Part shown: in pieces, positions 15,278-24,300 of the stretch
Numbering within the stretch: the stretch's first letter is position 1
How the letters are laid out: every line of letters begins with the position of its first letter
DNA from: Patescibacteria group bacterium
GTDB taxonomy: Bacteria; Patescibacteriota; Patescibacteriia; Patescibacteriales; UBA12465
NCBI GenBank assembly: GCA_029982795.1
Contig: JARRBY010000005.1
Coordinates: 1 to 37,882, forward strand
Length of the DNA: 37,882 bases
Reading direction: 5' to 3'
The notes under the pieces: model-generated
Database searches by the model: none
Told to the model about the DNA's origin: nothing
Seen by the model: the letters and a program-made list of their open reading frames with translations, nothing else
Program-made: the position numbers and the translations under genes

Positions 15278-15308
15278 CTTAAGTAATAATATTTTATTTA
15301 TATTCTTA

Positions 15309-15337
15309 ATTCTAGCATATTATTTTTAACAAGACAA
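15309..15337 (-). promoter_or_regulatory. Promoter of the pilin array
   Basis: Minus strand: TTGTCT (15337-15332), 17-bp spacer ending in TGC, TAGAAT (15314-15309). Expected start about 15302, leader about 40 nt. Confidence 0.7.
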
Positions 15338-15350
15338 ATAAAAAAAGCTA

Positions 15351-15359
15351 TGCTAAGAT
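15351..15359 (+). promoter_or_regulatory. Extended -10 promoter of the GT-C-like gene
   Basis: TGC-TAAGAT (15351-15359), weak -35. The start would fall near 15366, about 15 nt before the ATG at 15381. It is divergent from the pilin promoter. Confidence 0.4.
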
Positions 15360-15380
15360 AAAAAAAGAGGCTTAGATTTT

Positions 15381-16976
15381 ATGTGGGAGAAATTGAAAAA
15401 AGTAAAATTTGTCAATATTTTTTGGGTGCTATTTTATAGCCTTATTTTTTTAGTTTTAGTCAATACTGGGTTTAACTATTTAGATCCTGATTTGGGATGG
15501 CATTTGAAGGTTGGACAAGAAATTGCGATAAATAGACAAGTACCAACTGTTAATCTGTATAATTATACTTATACTGGCAATTGGGTGGATCATGAGTGGT
15601 TGGGAGATTTATTAGCTTATCTCGCTTTTGATAATTGGGGTTATGAGTTTTTAGTAATTTTTTTTGCAGCCTTAATTACATTTACTTTTATAATCTTAAA
15701 TCTTTTTATTTATAAAAGTTTAAATAAAAAGACAATTTTTCCTTTTGTCGCTATTTTTCAGCTTTTAGGAATTTTTGCTTCCCTTCCTCATTTTGGAGTT
15801 AGAATGCAGGAATTTGGGGTTTTGTTTTTATTATTACTGCTTATTATAATTGATTTGTATAGTCGAAGTGGAAAAAGAAAGTATTTATTTTTTCTGCCGC
15901 TTCTCTTTCTGTTTTGGGCAAATTTACACGCCAGTTTTATCTTAGGTCTTTTTATTTGTTTTGCTTGGTTAGGGATAAAAATAGGAGAAAGGATACTGCT
16001 TTTTAAAAAAAATAACCTATATTTTTTAAAATTAGATAAAGCTTTACCTATTTATCAGATAAAACATTTTTTTTATTTTACTCTTTTATCGCTAGGAGCA
16101 ACTCTAATTAATCCTTATACCTATAAATTGTATAGTTTTTTGGGAGGGTATAAGAATCAAGCTTATTTATCACTAATCCAAGAATGGTTACCACAATACA
16201 GGTTTCCTTTGCATTATGATCAATTAATTTATTTAGCTTTAGGCACAATTGTTTTGCTTTTTGTTACTTATCGCGCCTTTAAAAGAAAAGACAAGATTGA
16301 GCTTTGGCCCTTCTTTTTAACTTTTTTATTTTTAATTCTTAGTTTTAAATCAAGACGACATTTCCCTTTATTTGTAGTTGCCTCTTTTTTGCCCCTCATC
16401 TCTTTTTACAGTGATTTCTTTTCGGGGTTAAGCCTAAAAAGTTACCGGGGGTTTTTAAAGGCATTGACTATATTGTGCTTATTATTGGTTATTTTAAATC
16501 AAGCACTTAGTATTAACTTTATTACGCAGCCTTTTTCTTCTTTTTGTAATCGTTATCCCTGCGCAGCGGTAGACTTTATTAAAGAAAATGATGAATATAA
16601 ACAAGCTAAGTTATTAAATGTCTATGATTGGGGTGGATTTTTAATATGGACCTTACCAGAGAAAAAAATATTTATCGATGGTAGGTTGCCACAAGTGGAA
16701 TATAACGGCAAAACCTTTATTGAAGAATATAGACGTTTTTTTAATAAGGAAGAGGATAAAGCATATTTATTGAATCAATATGGAATTGATTTAGTTTTAC
16801 TCAAAAGTAGTGAGGAGCCTTTAAGATTGAAGAAATGGGAAAGAATATTTTTTCAAATTAGAAAAGAACAATTAAATTCTAAAAATTATCTTCGTGATTA
16901 TTTAGAAATTGCTCCTGAGTGGGAGCAAGTTTATCAGGATGAGACAGCGTTAATTTATAAGCGACGAGCTTTATAA
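15381..16976 (+). CDS. Polytopic GT-C-like membrane protein
   Basis: 531 aa with about ten hydrophobic helices up to residue 385 and a soluble C-terminal domain (about 395-531). After TM1 comes DPDLGWHLKVGQEI (about 35-48) and then TYTGNWVDHEWLGDLLAYL. This first extracytoplasmic loop with D-x-D and Trp-His resembles that of GT-C (PMT/ArnT-like) glycosyltransferases, in which the acidic pair sits in the same loop. The C-terminal part holds LLNVYDWGGFLIWTLPEKKIFIDGR, a segment seen in many uncharacterised bacterial membrane proteins of this kind. It probably transfers a lipid-linked sugar outside the membrane. It is followed after 1 nt by a GT2 that could supply the lipid-linked donor. Confidence 0.7.
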   Translation: MWEKLKKVKFVNIFWVLFYSLIFLVLVNTGFNYLDPDLGWHLKVGQEIAINRQVPTVNLYNYTYTGNWVDHEWLGDLLAYLAFDNWGYEFLVIFFAALITFTFIILNLFIYKSLNKKTIFPFVAIFQLLGIFASLPHFGVRMQEFGVLFLLLLLIIIDLYSRSGKRKYLFFLPLLFLFWANLHASFILGLFICFAWLGIKIGERILLFKKNNLYFLKLDKALPIYQIKHFFYFTLLSLGATLINPYTYKLYSFLGGYKNQAYLSLIQEWLPQYRFPLHYDQLIYLALGTIVLLFVTYRAFKRKDKIELWPFFLTFLFLILSFKSRRHFPLFVVASFLPLISFYSDFFSGLSLKSYRGFLKALTILCLLLVILNQALSINFITQPFSSFCNRYPCAAVDFIKENDEYKQAKLLNVYDWGGFLIWTLPEKKIFIDGRLPQVEYNGKTFIEEYRRFFNKEEDKAYLLNQYGIDLVLLKSSEEPLRLKKWERIFFQIRKEQLNSKNYLRDYLEIAPEWEQVYQDETALIYKRRAL

Positions 16977-16977
16977 A

Positions 16978-17724
16978 ATGATTATGAAAACTATTGAAAT
17001 ATGTTTGCCAATTAAAGATGAAGAGAAAATAATTGCTGATAAAATTAAATTTTTAGATAGTGAACTTTCAAATTTAGATTTGGAAGTAAAGTGGATTTTA
17101 TCAGGCGTAGTTAATGGCAGTTTAGATGCTTCTTATAATATTTTAGAAAGTTTAATCCCTGTTTTAGCACATAAATTAAAGATTTTTAATATTAAAAAGG
17201 GTGGCAAGGCGCGGGCAATAAAAGTTTGTTGGCAACAAAGTGAAGCTGATATTTTGGTTTTTATGGATATTGATTTGGCGGTTCCGCCATATTTTTTAGA
17301 GCCATTACTCTTACCTCTTATTAATAAAGAAGCTGATTTGGTGATAGGTTCACGTTTTTTGCCGGAGTCAGATATAACGCGATTATGGCAACGTCGACTT
17401 ATTTCTCAATTTTATATCTTTTTTTCTCGTTTGCTTCTTCATCATAAACAAAGTGATCTGCAGTGTGGTTTTAAAGCAATCACAAAAGAGGCTTATCAAA
17501 AAATTGCCTGTCATTTGAAAGATAATAATTGGTTTCTGGATACTGAACTTATAATGTTTTCCAAGTCATATAATATGAGAATAAAGGAAATTCCGGTAAA
17601 ATGGCAGGAGCGAGAAAATGTTGTTAAGAAAAGTAATATTCATGTTATAAAAGATAGTTGGCGTTTTTTTAAGAACTTAATTATTTTACGGGGTCGTTTA
17701 AAAAAATTTAAAATTAAACAATAA
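16978..17724 (+). CDS. Dolichyl-phosphate-mannose-synthase-like family 2 glycosyltransferase
   Basis: 248 aa, GT-A fold without membrane helices. It has EICLPIKDEEKIIADKI (opening strand), KGGKARAIKVC (about 78-88), the metal-binding MDIDLAVPP (about 98-106), VIGSRFLPES and LQCGFKAITKEAY, all typical of polyprenyl-phosphate sugar synthases. The usual nucleotide-contacting D-[DN]-G-S-x-D-x-T after the second strand reads SGVVNGSLDAS, with Ser-Gly-Val in place of acids, so substrate binding may differ. It is 1 nt behind the GT-C-like gene and probably makes its lipid-linked sugar donor. A second ATG two codons in (16984) is an alternative start. Confidence 0.82.
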   Translation: MIMKTIEICLPIKDEEKIIADKIKFLDSELSNLDLEVKWILSGVVNGSLDASYNILESLIPVLAHKLKIFNIKKGGKARAIKVCWQQSEADILVFMDIDLAVPPYFLEPLLLPLINKEADLVIGSRFLPESDITRLWQRRLISQFYIFFSRLLLHHKQSDLQCGFKAITKEAYQKIACHLKDNNWFLDTELIMFSKSYNMRIKEIPVKWQERENVVKKSNIHVIKDSWRFFKNLIILRGRLKKFKIKQ

Positions 17725-17752
17725 AAAATACCGCTAAGAGCGGTATTTTTAT
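17724..17752. terminator. Strong bidirectional terminator
   Basis: AAAAATACCGCT (17724-17735) and AGCGGTATTTTT (17739-17750) form a perfect 12-bp stem with a 3-nt loop between two convergent operons. T-runs occur on both strands. Confidence 0.93.
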
Positions 17753-17766
17753 TGATTGATTAATAA

Positions 17767-18150
17767 TTAGGGTAAATATTTTCTTTTTTCTTTTTCTGCT
17801 TCAAGTTCTTTTCTTTTTTCTGGAATTTTTTTTATTTTTTTAAAGATAAAGTAAAGCCATATAACTATGCCAATAAACCAAAGGGCTAGCCAAAAACGAG
17901 CGGTAAAGAAAGGAATATTTTCATAATGGAAGAATAAAAATAGTAAGCCGAGTATAAAATTAGCAACTGAAAAATCATAAAAACTATTAAAAACACCACG
18001 GTATATTCCTTTTTTTCTTTTTAAAATAATAGTAATTATGCCTAAAAGAAAAAGAGCTAGAGTTAAAGCTAACAATAAATTAAAGCCAAGGCTGACAAGA
18101 GAACCGGGATTAACAGAAAACCAATATTTGATGGTTAGAAAATTTGTCAT
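17767..18150 (-). CDS. Small membrane protein of unknown function
   Basis: 127 aa with three or four hydrophobic helices (about 18-42, 60-75, 83-103) and a strongly basic C-terminal tail (KKIKKIPEKRKELEAEKEKRKYLP) expected in the cytoplasm. I do not recognise a family. It is the last gene of a five-gene minus-strand run that starts at 21268, 36 nt after the methyltransferase, and ends at the shared terminator 17724-17752. Confidence 0.7.
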   Translation of the reverse strand: MTNFLTIKYWFSVNPGSLVSLGFNLLLALTLALFLLGIITIILKRKKGIYRGVFNSFYDFSVANFILGLLFLFFHYENIPFFTARFWLALWFIGIVIWLYFIFKKIKKIPEKRKELEAEKEKRKYLP

Positions 18151-18186
18151 ATTTTTTCAAATTCGTTAATTTCAAATTAATTAAAT

Positions 18187-18738
18187 TTATAATTTTGTTA
18201 AGATTAGACCATAATGATAAGGTCCGGCAGAAAACTCTTCTTCAACTTCAAAACCTAATTTTACAGCAGCCGATTTTAAAGATTCTAATTTTATTTTTCG
18301 TTCTGGACTTGGCCCTAGTGGTGAATCAACGGCGCTCCAGTCAATAATAATTAAGCGCCCTTTAGTTCGTAGGAGGCGATAAGCTTCTCTTATTATATCA
18401 ACTCTTTTATTGGATTGGTGCAAGACATTTACTAAAAAAGCAGCATCTAAACTATTTGATTCAATTTTTGTTCCTTTGAAAACTTCAAGATTGGCCCAAA
18501 CTGTTTTAATTTGCGATAAGTTTTCTTCTTCAGCTCTTTTTTTTATTTCTTCCAAGTAATTTTTAATAATATCAACAGCGAAAACAACCCCATTTTTTCC
18601 AACTAATTTTGCTATAGGGAAGGTAAAAAAGCCAAAATTACCACAGCCTAGTTCGGCTACTCGCTGTCTTTCCCCTATTGCCATTTTATTGATAATTTTA
18701 TCAATGTCAAATAAAATGGTTTTTTTTACTTCCATCAT
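18187..18738 (-). CDS. Class I SAM-dependent methyltransferase
   Basis: 183 aa. Motif I VAELGCGNFGFFTFPIA (about 27-43), an acidic end to strand 2 (FAVDI), SLDAAFLVNVLHQS as motif IV, and GRLIIIDW as the strand before the C-terminal subdomain are all visible, as in Methyltransf_11/UbiE-like enzymes. The catalytic SAM site is complete; the substrate is unknown. It lies 5 nt downstream of the RodZ-like gene and 36 nt upstream of a small membrane protein. MM at the start offers two adjacent ATGs. Confidence 0.87.
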   Translation of the reverse strand: MMEVKKTILFDIDKIINKMAIGERQRVAELGCGNFGFFTFPIAKLVGKNGVVFAVDIIKNYLEEIKKRAEEENLSQIKTVWANLEVFKGTKIESNSLDAAFLVNVLHQSNKRVDIIREAYRLLRTKGRLIIIDWSAVDSPLGPSPERKIKLESLKSAAVKLGFEVEEEFSAGPYHYGLILTKL

Positions 18739-18743
18739 ATATT

Positions 18744-19403
18744 TTACTCTACTAATATTTGTCTTATAACAACATTTTCTCGGCTATATTTCTTTTTTGC
18801 GACGATTTCTATATTATTTAAACCTTTTTTTAAATTTATATCATGTGAGAAGACGCCATCTTTATCAGTTAAAATTAACTCTTTATTTATATTTATCTCA
18901 GCACCAGGATCAGTTTTGCCGCTTAGTGTTATTTGATTTTCGCTTGTCATAATATTTTGGGTAGGGTTAGTGATTTCCAGGCTGGGAGAGACAATGAGAT
19001 TGCGAAAATAAAAGCTGAGGTAAAGGATAAAAACAGAAAAAACAAGGATTAATAAAATATTTTTTAAAATTTTAGGAAAAACTAAGAATTCTTTCTTTTT
19101 AATAATTTTTTGAGCAAAAGGATCCTCTTTTTCAAATTCATTTTCTAATTGAGTGAGGAATAAGTCTATTTTTTTTTGATCAATTTCTAGAAAATGAGCG
19201 TATTTTTTTAAGAAACTTTTACAATACATGCCAGAAGGGAGACAATTAAAGTTTTCGGATTCTAAGTTTAATAGGTAATCTTTTCTAATTTGAATAGCAT
19301 CAGCAATTTCCTCAATACTTAATTTTTTTTCATTACGTGCTTGTCTTAATTCTTCTCCTAAGCTAAAAGTGGGACTTATTTTTTTTGAAACAAAGGTATT
19401 CAT
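18744..19403 (-). CDS. RodZ-like membrane HTH protein
   Basis: 219 aa. The N-terminal helix-turn-helix (about 14-80) has LGEELRQARNEKKLSIEEIA and the DYLLNLESENFNCLPSGMYCKSFLKKYA pattern characteristic of RodZ. A basic stretch, one TM helix (about 108-130) and an extracytoplasmic beta domain follow, with ITLSGKTDPGAEININ...GVFSHDINLKKGLNNIEIVA, similar to glucodextranase-B/Ig-like modules. RodZ couples MreB to the wall-synthesis machinery. Here the gene sits in an operon with a pilin-like protein and a solute-binding protein, so it could instead anchor or regulate that surface apparatus. No mreB is in the window. Confidence 0.83.
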   Translation of the reverse strand: MNTFVSKKISPTFSLGEELRQARNEKKLSIEEIADAIQIRKDYLLNLESENFNCLPSGMYCKSFLKKYAHFLEIDQKKIDLFLTQLENEFEKEDPFAQKIIKKKEFLVFPKILKNILLILVFSVFILYLSFYFRNLIVSPSLEITNPTQNIMTSENQITLSGKTDPGAEININKELILTDKDGVFSHDINLKKGLNNIEIVAKKKYSRENVVIRQILVE

Positions 19404-19429
19404 TAGATTAAACAGTATTTTTTGTTAGT

Positions 19430-19885
19430 TTAATATTTATTAGATCCAGCCGGAGTAGTCGCTTCTACTTCTATTTCTAAAGAATCATCTGCAACTGTAC
19501 TTGCTCCCAAGGAAGTGATAACAAAACTAATAATTAACCAACTTGAAAAGACAATAACCAAACCAATCACTGCGGAGACAATCACTTGTTGCGCTCTTTG
19601 CACTTTTTCTTTTGATCCGGCAGAAAGCATAAACATTACTCCACCAATAACAAAGGCAAGTAAGGAAAGGGAGCCAACTAGACCAAGAATTATATCAGAT
19701 ACGTTAACCATCATTTTAACGATATCATTAACTTCATAATTTCCACAATAAGTGGCGTCACCTTCATCACAATTTTCTCCACTTGCTTCTATTAATAAAG
19801 TTTGGCCATAACTAAGGGTGGGAATAGATAGTAAAGCAAAAGAGAAGACTAAAATAATAAGTATATTTTTTATTATATTTTTCAT
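19430..19885 (-). CDS. T4SS-pilin-like protein 7, outside the array
   Basis: 151 aa, same plan as the array proteins: signal peptide (1-27, SYGQ), TM1 (about 62-85), a signature diverged to GGVMFMLSAGSKEKVQRAQQ where the conserved Trp is Phe, and TM2. Its mature N-terminus contains a possible disulfide pair (ENCDEGDATYCGNYEV) absent from the six array members, and its acidic C-terminal tail of about 25 residues is also unique. It starts 3 nt after the solute-binding-protein gene, so the two are made together. This may be a specialised or minor pilin working with that lipoprotein. Confidence 0.82.
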   Translation of the reverse strand: MKNIIKNILIILVFSFALLSIPTLSYGQTLLIEASGENCDEGDATYCGNYEVNDIVKMMVNVSDIILGLVGSLSLLAFVIGGVMFMLSAGSKEKVQRAQQVIVSAVIGLVIVFSSWLIISFVITSLGASTVADDSLEIEVEATTPAGSNKY

Positions 19886-19888
19886 ATT

Positions 19889-21268
19889 TTAGTAAATTGT
19901 TTGTTGTACTTTAACAGCGCCATTTGTAATTATTTTACGCATATCTTCTTCGTTATTGCTTAAAACACTATCTATCATTTCTTTAAAGGCCAATTCAGCC
20001 GCAGTTACATTGCGACCTTTGTACCAACTTTTAGCGGTTAAAACTTGATCGGCAAAAACACCAACCACATCATCTTTAATTTGTTCTGACACAAGTGATC
20101 TTAAAGCGGTTGGTTTTTGGGTTTTAGCTAAATAAGTTTTGGCTTGTTCTGCTTGGGTCATAAATTGAATAAAATCCCAAGCTTCATTTTTATGCTTACT
20201 TTTTTTAGAAACCGTTTCCACCCAATAATTAGCAAAATTGATATTAGTTGGTGGATTGCCTTCAATTTGCGGAAACTTAGCAACAGAGAAATTTAATTTT
20301 GGTGCAGCTGTTTTAATGGTAGGAATATGATAAGCATAACCAAACATAAGAGCAAGATTGCCGTTTATAAACATCTCCAGGGAATTATCCATTTCACTAT
20401 TCCAGGTATAAGACTCTTTGGTGGGATTAGCAAAATCAGTGTAGAAACGAAGAGCTTCTAAACCGGGGTTGTAGTTAGTTTCTTTAGCAAATTCAGGAAT
20501 AAGTTGAAAGGAGACTTTTAAATCATCATTTATCATTGTGGCCCCATTTTGCATCATTAAAAGACTCAAAATATCGCTAAAACGTTCGATATTATCACTA
20601 CTACCCATGGCTACCCCTGATTGAATTAAACCTTTTTTAGGATCTTGTTTTGTTAGTTTTTTTACTGCTTGTAGAAATTCACGATTCCAATATTTTGGTG
20701 GTTCACTAATACCAGCATTATTAAGCAAATCTTTGTTATAAAACATGGCTAAAGTGTCAACAGAAAGAGGGAGACCATAAACCTTGTTATCTTCTAAGAC
20801 CACATCATTACTGACAACATCAACAAAGTTATCTCTAATTTCACGTAAGGTGATACTGGGCGTATTTCTGATTTCATAAACAATTTCCTTTTTAATTGAG
20901 CCTTTTTCCACCGGATAAACCATGGAGGTGAAATCAGGCATAGGTTCAATTTTTGTTTGGTATTTTCTAATCCACGTATTGTGAATGGAAAATATATCCG
21001 GTCCTCTATCTTCAGCTAATGCATTTAATAATTCTTGTTCGTACTCTTCATAGCGTAATTTTCTATAGTCAATGGAAATAGATGGGTGCATGGCGGTATA
21101 TTTTTGGATTATTTCTTCAAAGGCATCCGGCCCTTCAAAGACACGCCAGTATGATAAAGTGACAGGCTCCATTTTTTCAATTTCAACGCTATTATCTATT
21201 TTGCAACCAAAACCAGAACTAATTAAAAAAATGGCAAGCAGTACTAAGAGGCTAATTTTTTTTCTCAT
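19889..21268 (-). CDS. Extracellular solute-binding lipoprotein (ABC family 1 type)
   Basis: 459 aa. A hydrophobic leader ending GFGC (Cys22) is a lipobox-like site. The mature part follows the maltose-binding-like pattern: VTLSYWRVFEGPDAFEEIIQKYTAMHPSI, DIFSIHNTWIRK, KVYGLPLSVDTLAMFYNKDLL, ALMFGYAYHIP and NFANYWVETVSKKSKHKNEAWDFIQFMTQ. It probably binds an oligosaccharide or similar solute outside the cell. There are no ABC permease or ATPase genes beside it; instead it is followed 3 nt later by a pilin-like gene and then the RodZ-like gene. It could use a distant transporter or act as an adhesion or capture subunit. Confidence 0.9.
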   Translation of the reverse strand: MRKKISLLVLLAIFLISSGFGCKIDNSVEIEKMEPVTLSYWRVFEGPDAFEEIIQKYTAMHPSISIDYRKLRYEEYEQELLNALAEDRGPDIFSIHNTWIRKYQTKIEPMPDFTSMVYPVEKGSIKKEIVYEIRNTPSITLREIRDNFVDVVSNDVVLEDNKVYGLPLSVDTLAMFYNKDLLNNAGISEPPKYWNREFLQAVKKLTKQDPKKGLIQSGVAMGSSDNIERFSDILSLLMMQNGATMINDDLKVSFQLIPEFAKETNYNPGLEALRFYTDFANPTKESYTWNSEMDNSLEMFINGNLALMFGYAYHIPTIKTAAPKLNFSVAKFPQIEGNPPTNINFANYWVETVSKKSKHKNEAWDFIQFMTQAEQAKTYLAKTQKPTALRSLVSEQIKDDVVGVFADQVLTAKSWYKGRNVTAAELAFKEMIDSVLSNNEEDMRKIITNGAVKVQQTIY

Positions 21269-21292
21269 ATTGTAATAATTAAATCTGTTTTA

Positions 21293-21301
21293 ATTATACC
21301 A
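21293..21301 (-). promoter_or_regulatory. Extended -10 promoter of the solute-binding-protein operon
   Basis: Minus strand TGG-TATAAT (21301-21293), with poor -35. Expected start about 21286, leader about 18 nt without SD. Confidence 0.6.
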
Positions 21302-21347
21302 AAAACAAAAATATAGTTCCAATTTGTTAGATTTTTAGGGGTATAAA

Positions 21348-24300
21348 TTATCGGGCTGCAATTTTGTTAATATCCACCTCATCCAATTTAATGCTGATAA
21401 TTTGACTTACCCCATCATTTTTCATAGTAACACCGTAAATGATATTAGCACGACGCATAGAAGCACGGTTATGAGTGATAACAATAAATTGACTTTTATC
21501 TGATAAATCATCTAGAATTTTTGCCAGTCTTTCTGAATTTGATTCATCTAAAGCTGCATCAACTTCATCTAAGACTACAAAGGGAGCGGGATTGGCGCTT
21601 ATTATGGCACAGATTAGGGCAATGGCAGTAAGCGCTCTTTCTCCACCAGAAAGCATGGTTACCGATTGAATTTTTTTACCAGGCGGATTTGCTTGAATTT
21701 CAATACCGGCCAAACCAACCGCATTATGTTTTTTAAGGAATTTTATTTTTCTCATTTTTTCATCAGAGGTTAATTTTATTTCTGCTTCCGGTTTACTTAA
21801 GCCAGTTTCAATATAATCTGATATTTCCCTTACTTTATCTTTTTCTTGATTTTCTAAATCCTCTAACATTACTTTTGAAATTTTTGCATTACCGCCACTA
21901 AATAAGATTTGAAAATATTCATTAAACTTTTCTGAGATAATTTTAAATTCTTTGTCAAAACGTTCTTTAATTTTTATATCAAGTTCTTTGATGATTTGCT
22001 CTAGTGATTTAATAGTTTTATTTAAATCATCAGTTTGTTTAAAGAGAAAATCATATCTTTCTTTGGTATTAGCATATTCTTTTTCGGTTTCTTCATCTAT
22101 CCCACCAATTTGTTCAAGTTGGTTTTTATAATTGTTGATATTTTTTTGTAGAGCGTCAAGATCAGGTGGAGTTTTAGGGGCAGGATGATTTTCTACTTCG
22201 TTTAAATTTAAATTATTATTTCTAATATTATTTTCTAAATCTTCTAATTTTGTTTCTTGTCGAGCAGCATCGATTTTAAGATTGTTTAATTCATTTAAAT
22301 AATCGGTTAATTCAGTTTGTAATATTTGAATCTTTTTTTGACAAATAAACATCTGATTTTTTTCTTCCTCTTTGGCTTGGTTTAAAAGACTTAGCTCATT
22401 ATTAAGAGTAGTTTCTTCTTTTTCAATTGCTGTAATTTTTTCTAGTAATTTTGTTTTTTCTTTTTCAATTTGAAAGGCATCAAATTTAGTTTGGCCTTTT
22501 TGAATTTTAATCTTGATTTCTTCAATTTCAGTAGCGATTTTTTCTTTTTGTTCGTTTAATAATTTAATTTTCTCTTTTAGAGTGGAATCTTTAAAACGAC
22601 AATTTTGTAATTTATTTAAAATAGTTTGTTTTTTTTCAAGCAGGTAATCAGTTTTATTTTGTTGGATAAGACGATTTAATTCTTCAGTTTGTAGGTGCAA
22701 ATTTTGTTTTATGGAGTTAATGTCATTTTTTAAAGTCTCTTCCTTTTCTATATCTTCTTTTTTTAAATCCTGTTCAAGAGTAACAAGCTCCCATTCAAGA
22801 CGAGTCTTTCTTTCCAAAAGAGCATTTATTTCTTCTTTAATTTTTGCTTTTTGATTATTATTTTGATTAATCTTTTCGTTAATTATTTGTCTATTTTCGG
22901 TTAATTCAATTATTGCTTGTTGTAAGCTCTGAATGCGTCTGGTATCTTCATCGCTTTCACCGGTTAGAATCGCTTTTATCTCTTCTTGGAATTTACTCTT
23001 AGCAGTTTTTAATAATTTTTTCGCTTCTTTAAAATCGGTAATAGTTTCAATTTGATCTAATTTTTGTAAGAAATCTTTTATGATGTTATTTATTGTTTCT
23101 TCTTTTCCTCCCGATTTTGCTGCTTTTTGAATTTTTTCATTTATTTGTTGTAGTTCAATATTTAAAGTTTTAATTTTTTCTTGGAGAGAATGTAATTCTT
23201 CCAGTAAAGGGTTATTATTTTTTTTATTATATTTAGCAGTTAACTCGGTAATTTCTTTATTTAAATTTTCCCCTTCTTCTTTTAATTTCTTACGTTTTTC
23301 TTTTAGACTTTTAAAGTTTATTCCTGCGCGAGCAGTTAAATTTGCTTCTAAGACAGCTTCAAGACGAGTTAATTTATTTTTATTTTCTTCTTTGTCATTA
23401 TTTAAGCGATTGATTTTCTTTTGTATTTCGGCTGAGCGATTAAGTTCTTTTTCAATATCAGCCAGTTCTATTTTTAGAGTTTCTTCTTCTTGGTGAGAGT
23501 AACTTTTTTGGAGGGATTCTATTTCTAAATTTATATTTTCAAGTTCTGATTTTAATTCTGACAATTTGCTATTTAACCACGAAAGGTCAAATTGACCACG
23601 TGATTCTAATTGAGTTTCAAGTTCTATTTCTAATTTTGCTAATTTTTTTTGGTAAATATTTTTTTGATCTGACAGGTCTCGAAGAAGGGGTTGTAATTCA
23701 TTAATTCTTTGAAAATTATTATTAGTACGAATACGATTTAATTCATCATTCAGACTTTCAAGATTTTTTTCTTTGCTCCGTTTTATTTTTTCTAATTCAA
23801 GATAATTTTTATTGATGGTATTTAATTTTTGGTTAATATCTTGCCAGAGATAGCTGTAGTAATTAATTTGTGAATCATTTAATTTACTTTCAATTTCTGT
23901 TCTTTTTTTCAGTTTATCCATTTGTCGGGTTAGACTCTTAAGACGAGGCCTAATTTCAGAAAGTAACATTTCTACTTGTTGTAGATTGTTATAACTAAGC
24001 TCTAACTTGTTTAAAGCATTATCTCTTTTTATTTGAAATTGTTTTACACCGGTGGCTTCATCAAAAAAGTCTTTACGATCAGCAACGGAGGAATTTAAAA
24101 AGTTATCAACCATTCCTTGACCGATAACACTATATGTTTTTTGGCCAAAACTAGCTTTAGCTAATAACATCTGGATATCACTTAGACGAGAGCGGGTGTT
24201 ATTAATTAAATATTCACTTTCACTGTTTCTAAATACTCGTCTAGTGATGACAATTTCAGTGCAGGTATTAATAATTTTATCTAAATCACTTTCATTTTCT

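Noticed and set aside
22947-23120. Zinc hook (Rad50/SbcC type) at the apex of the SMC-like protein
   Set aside because: No CxxC in the apex segment; head motifs are SMC type, not Rad50/SbcC.
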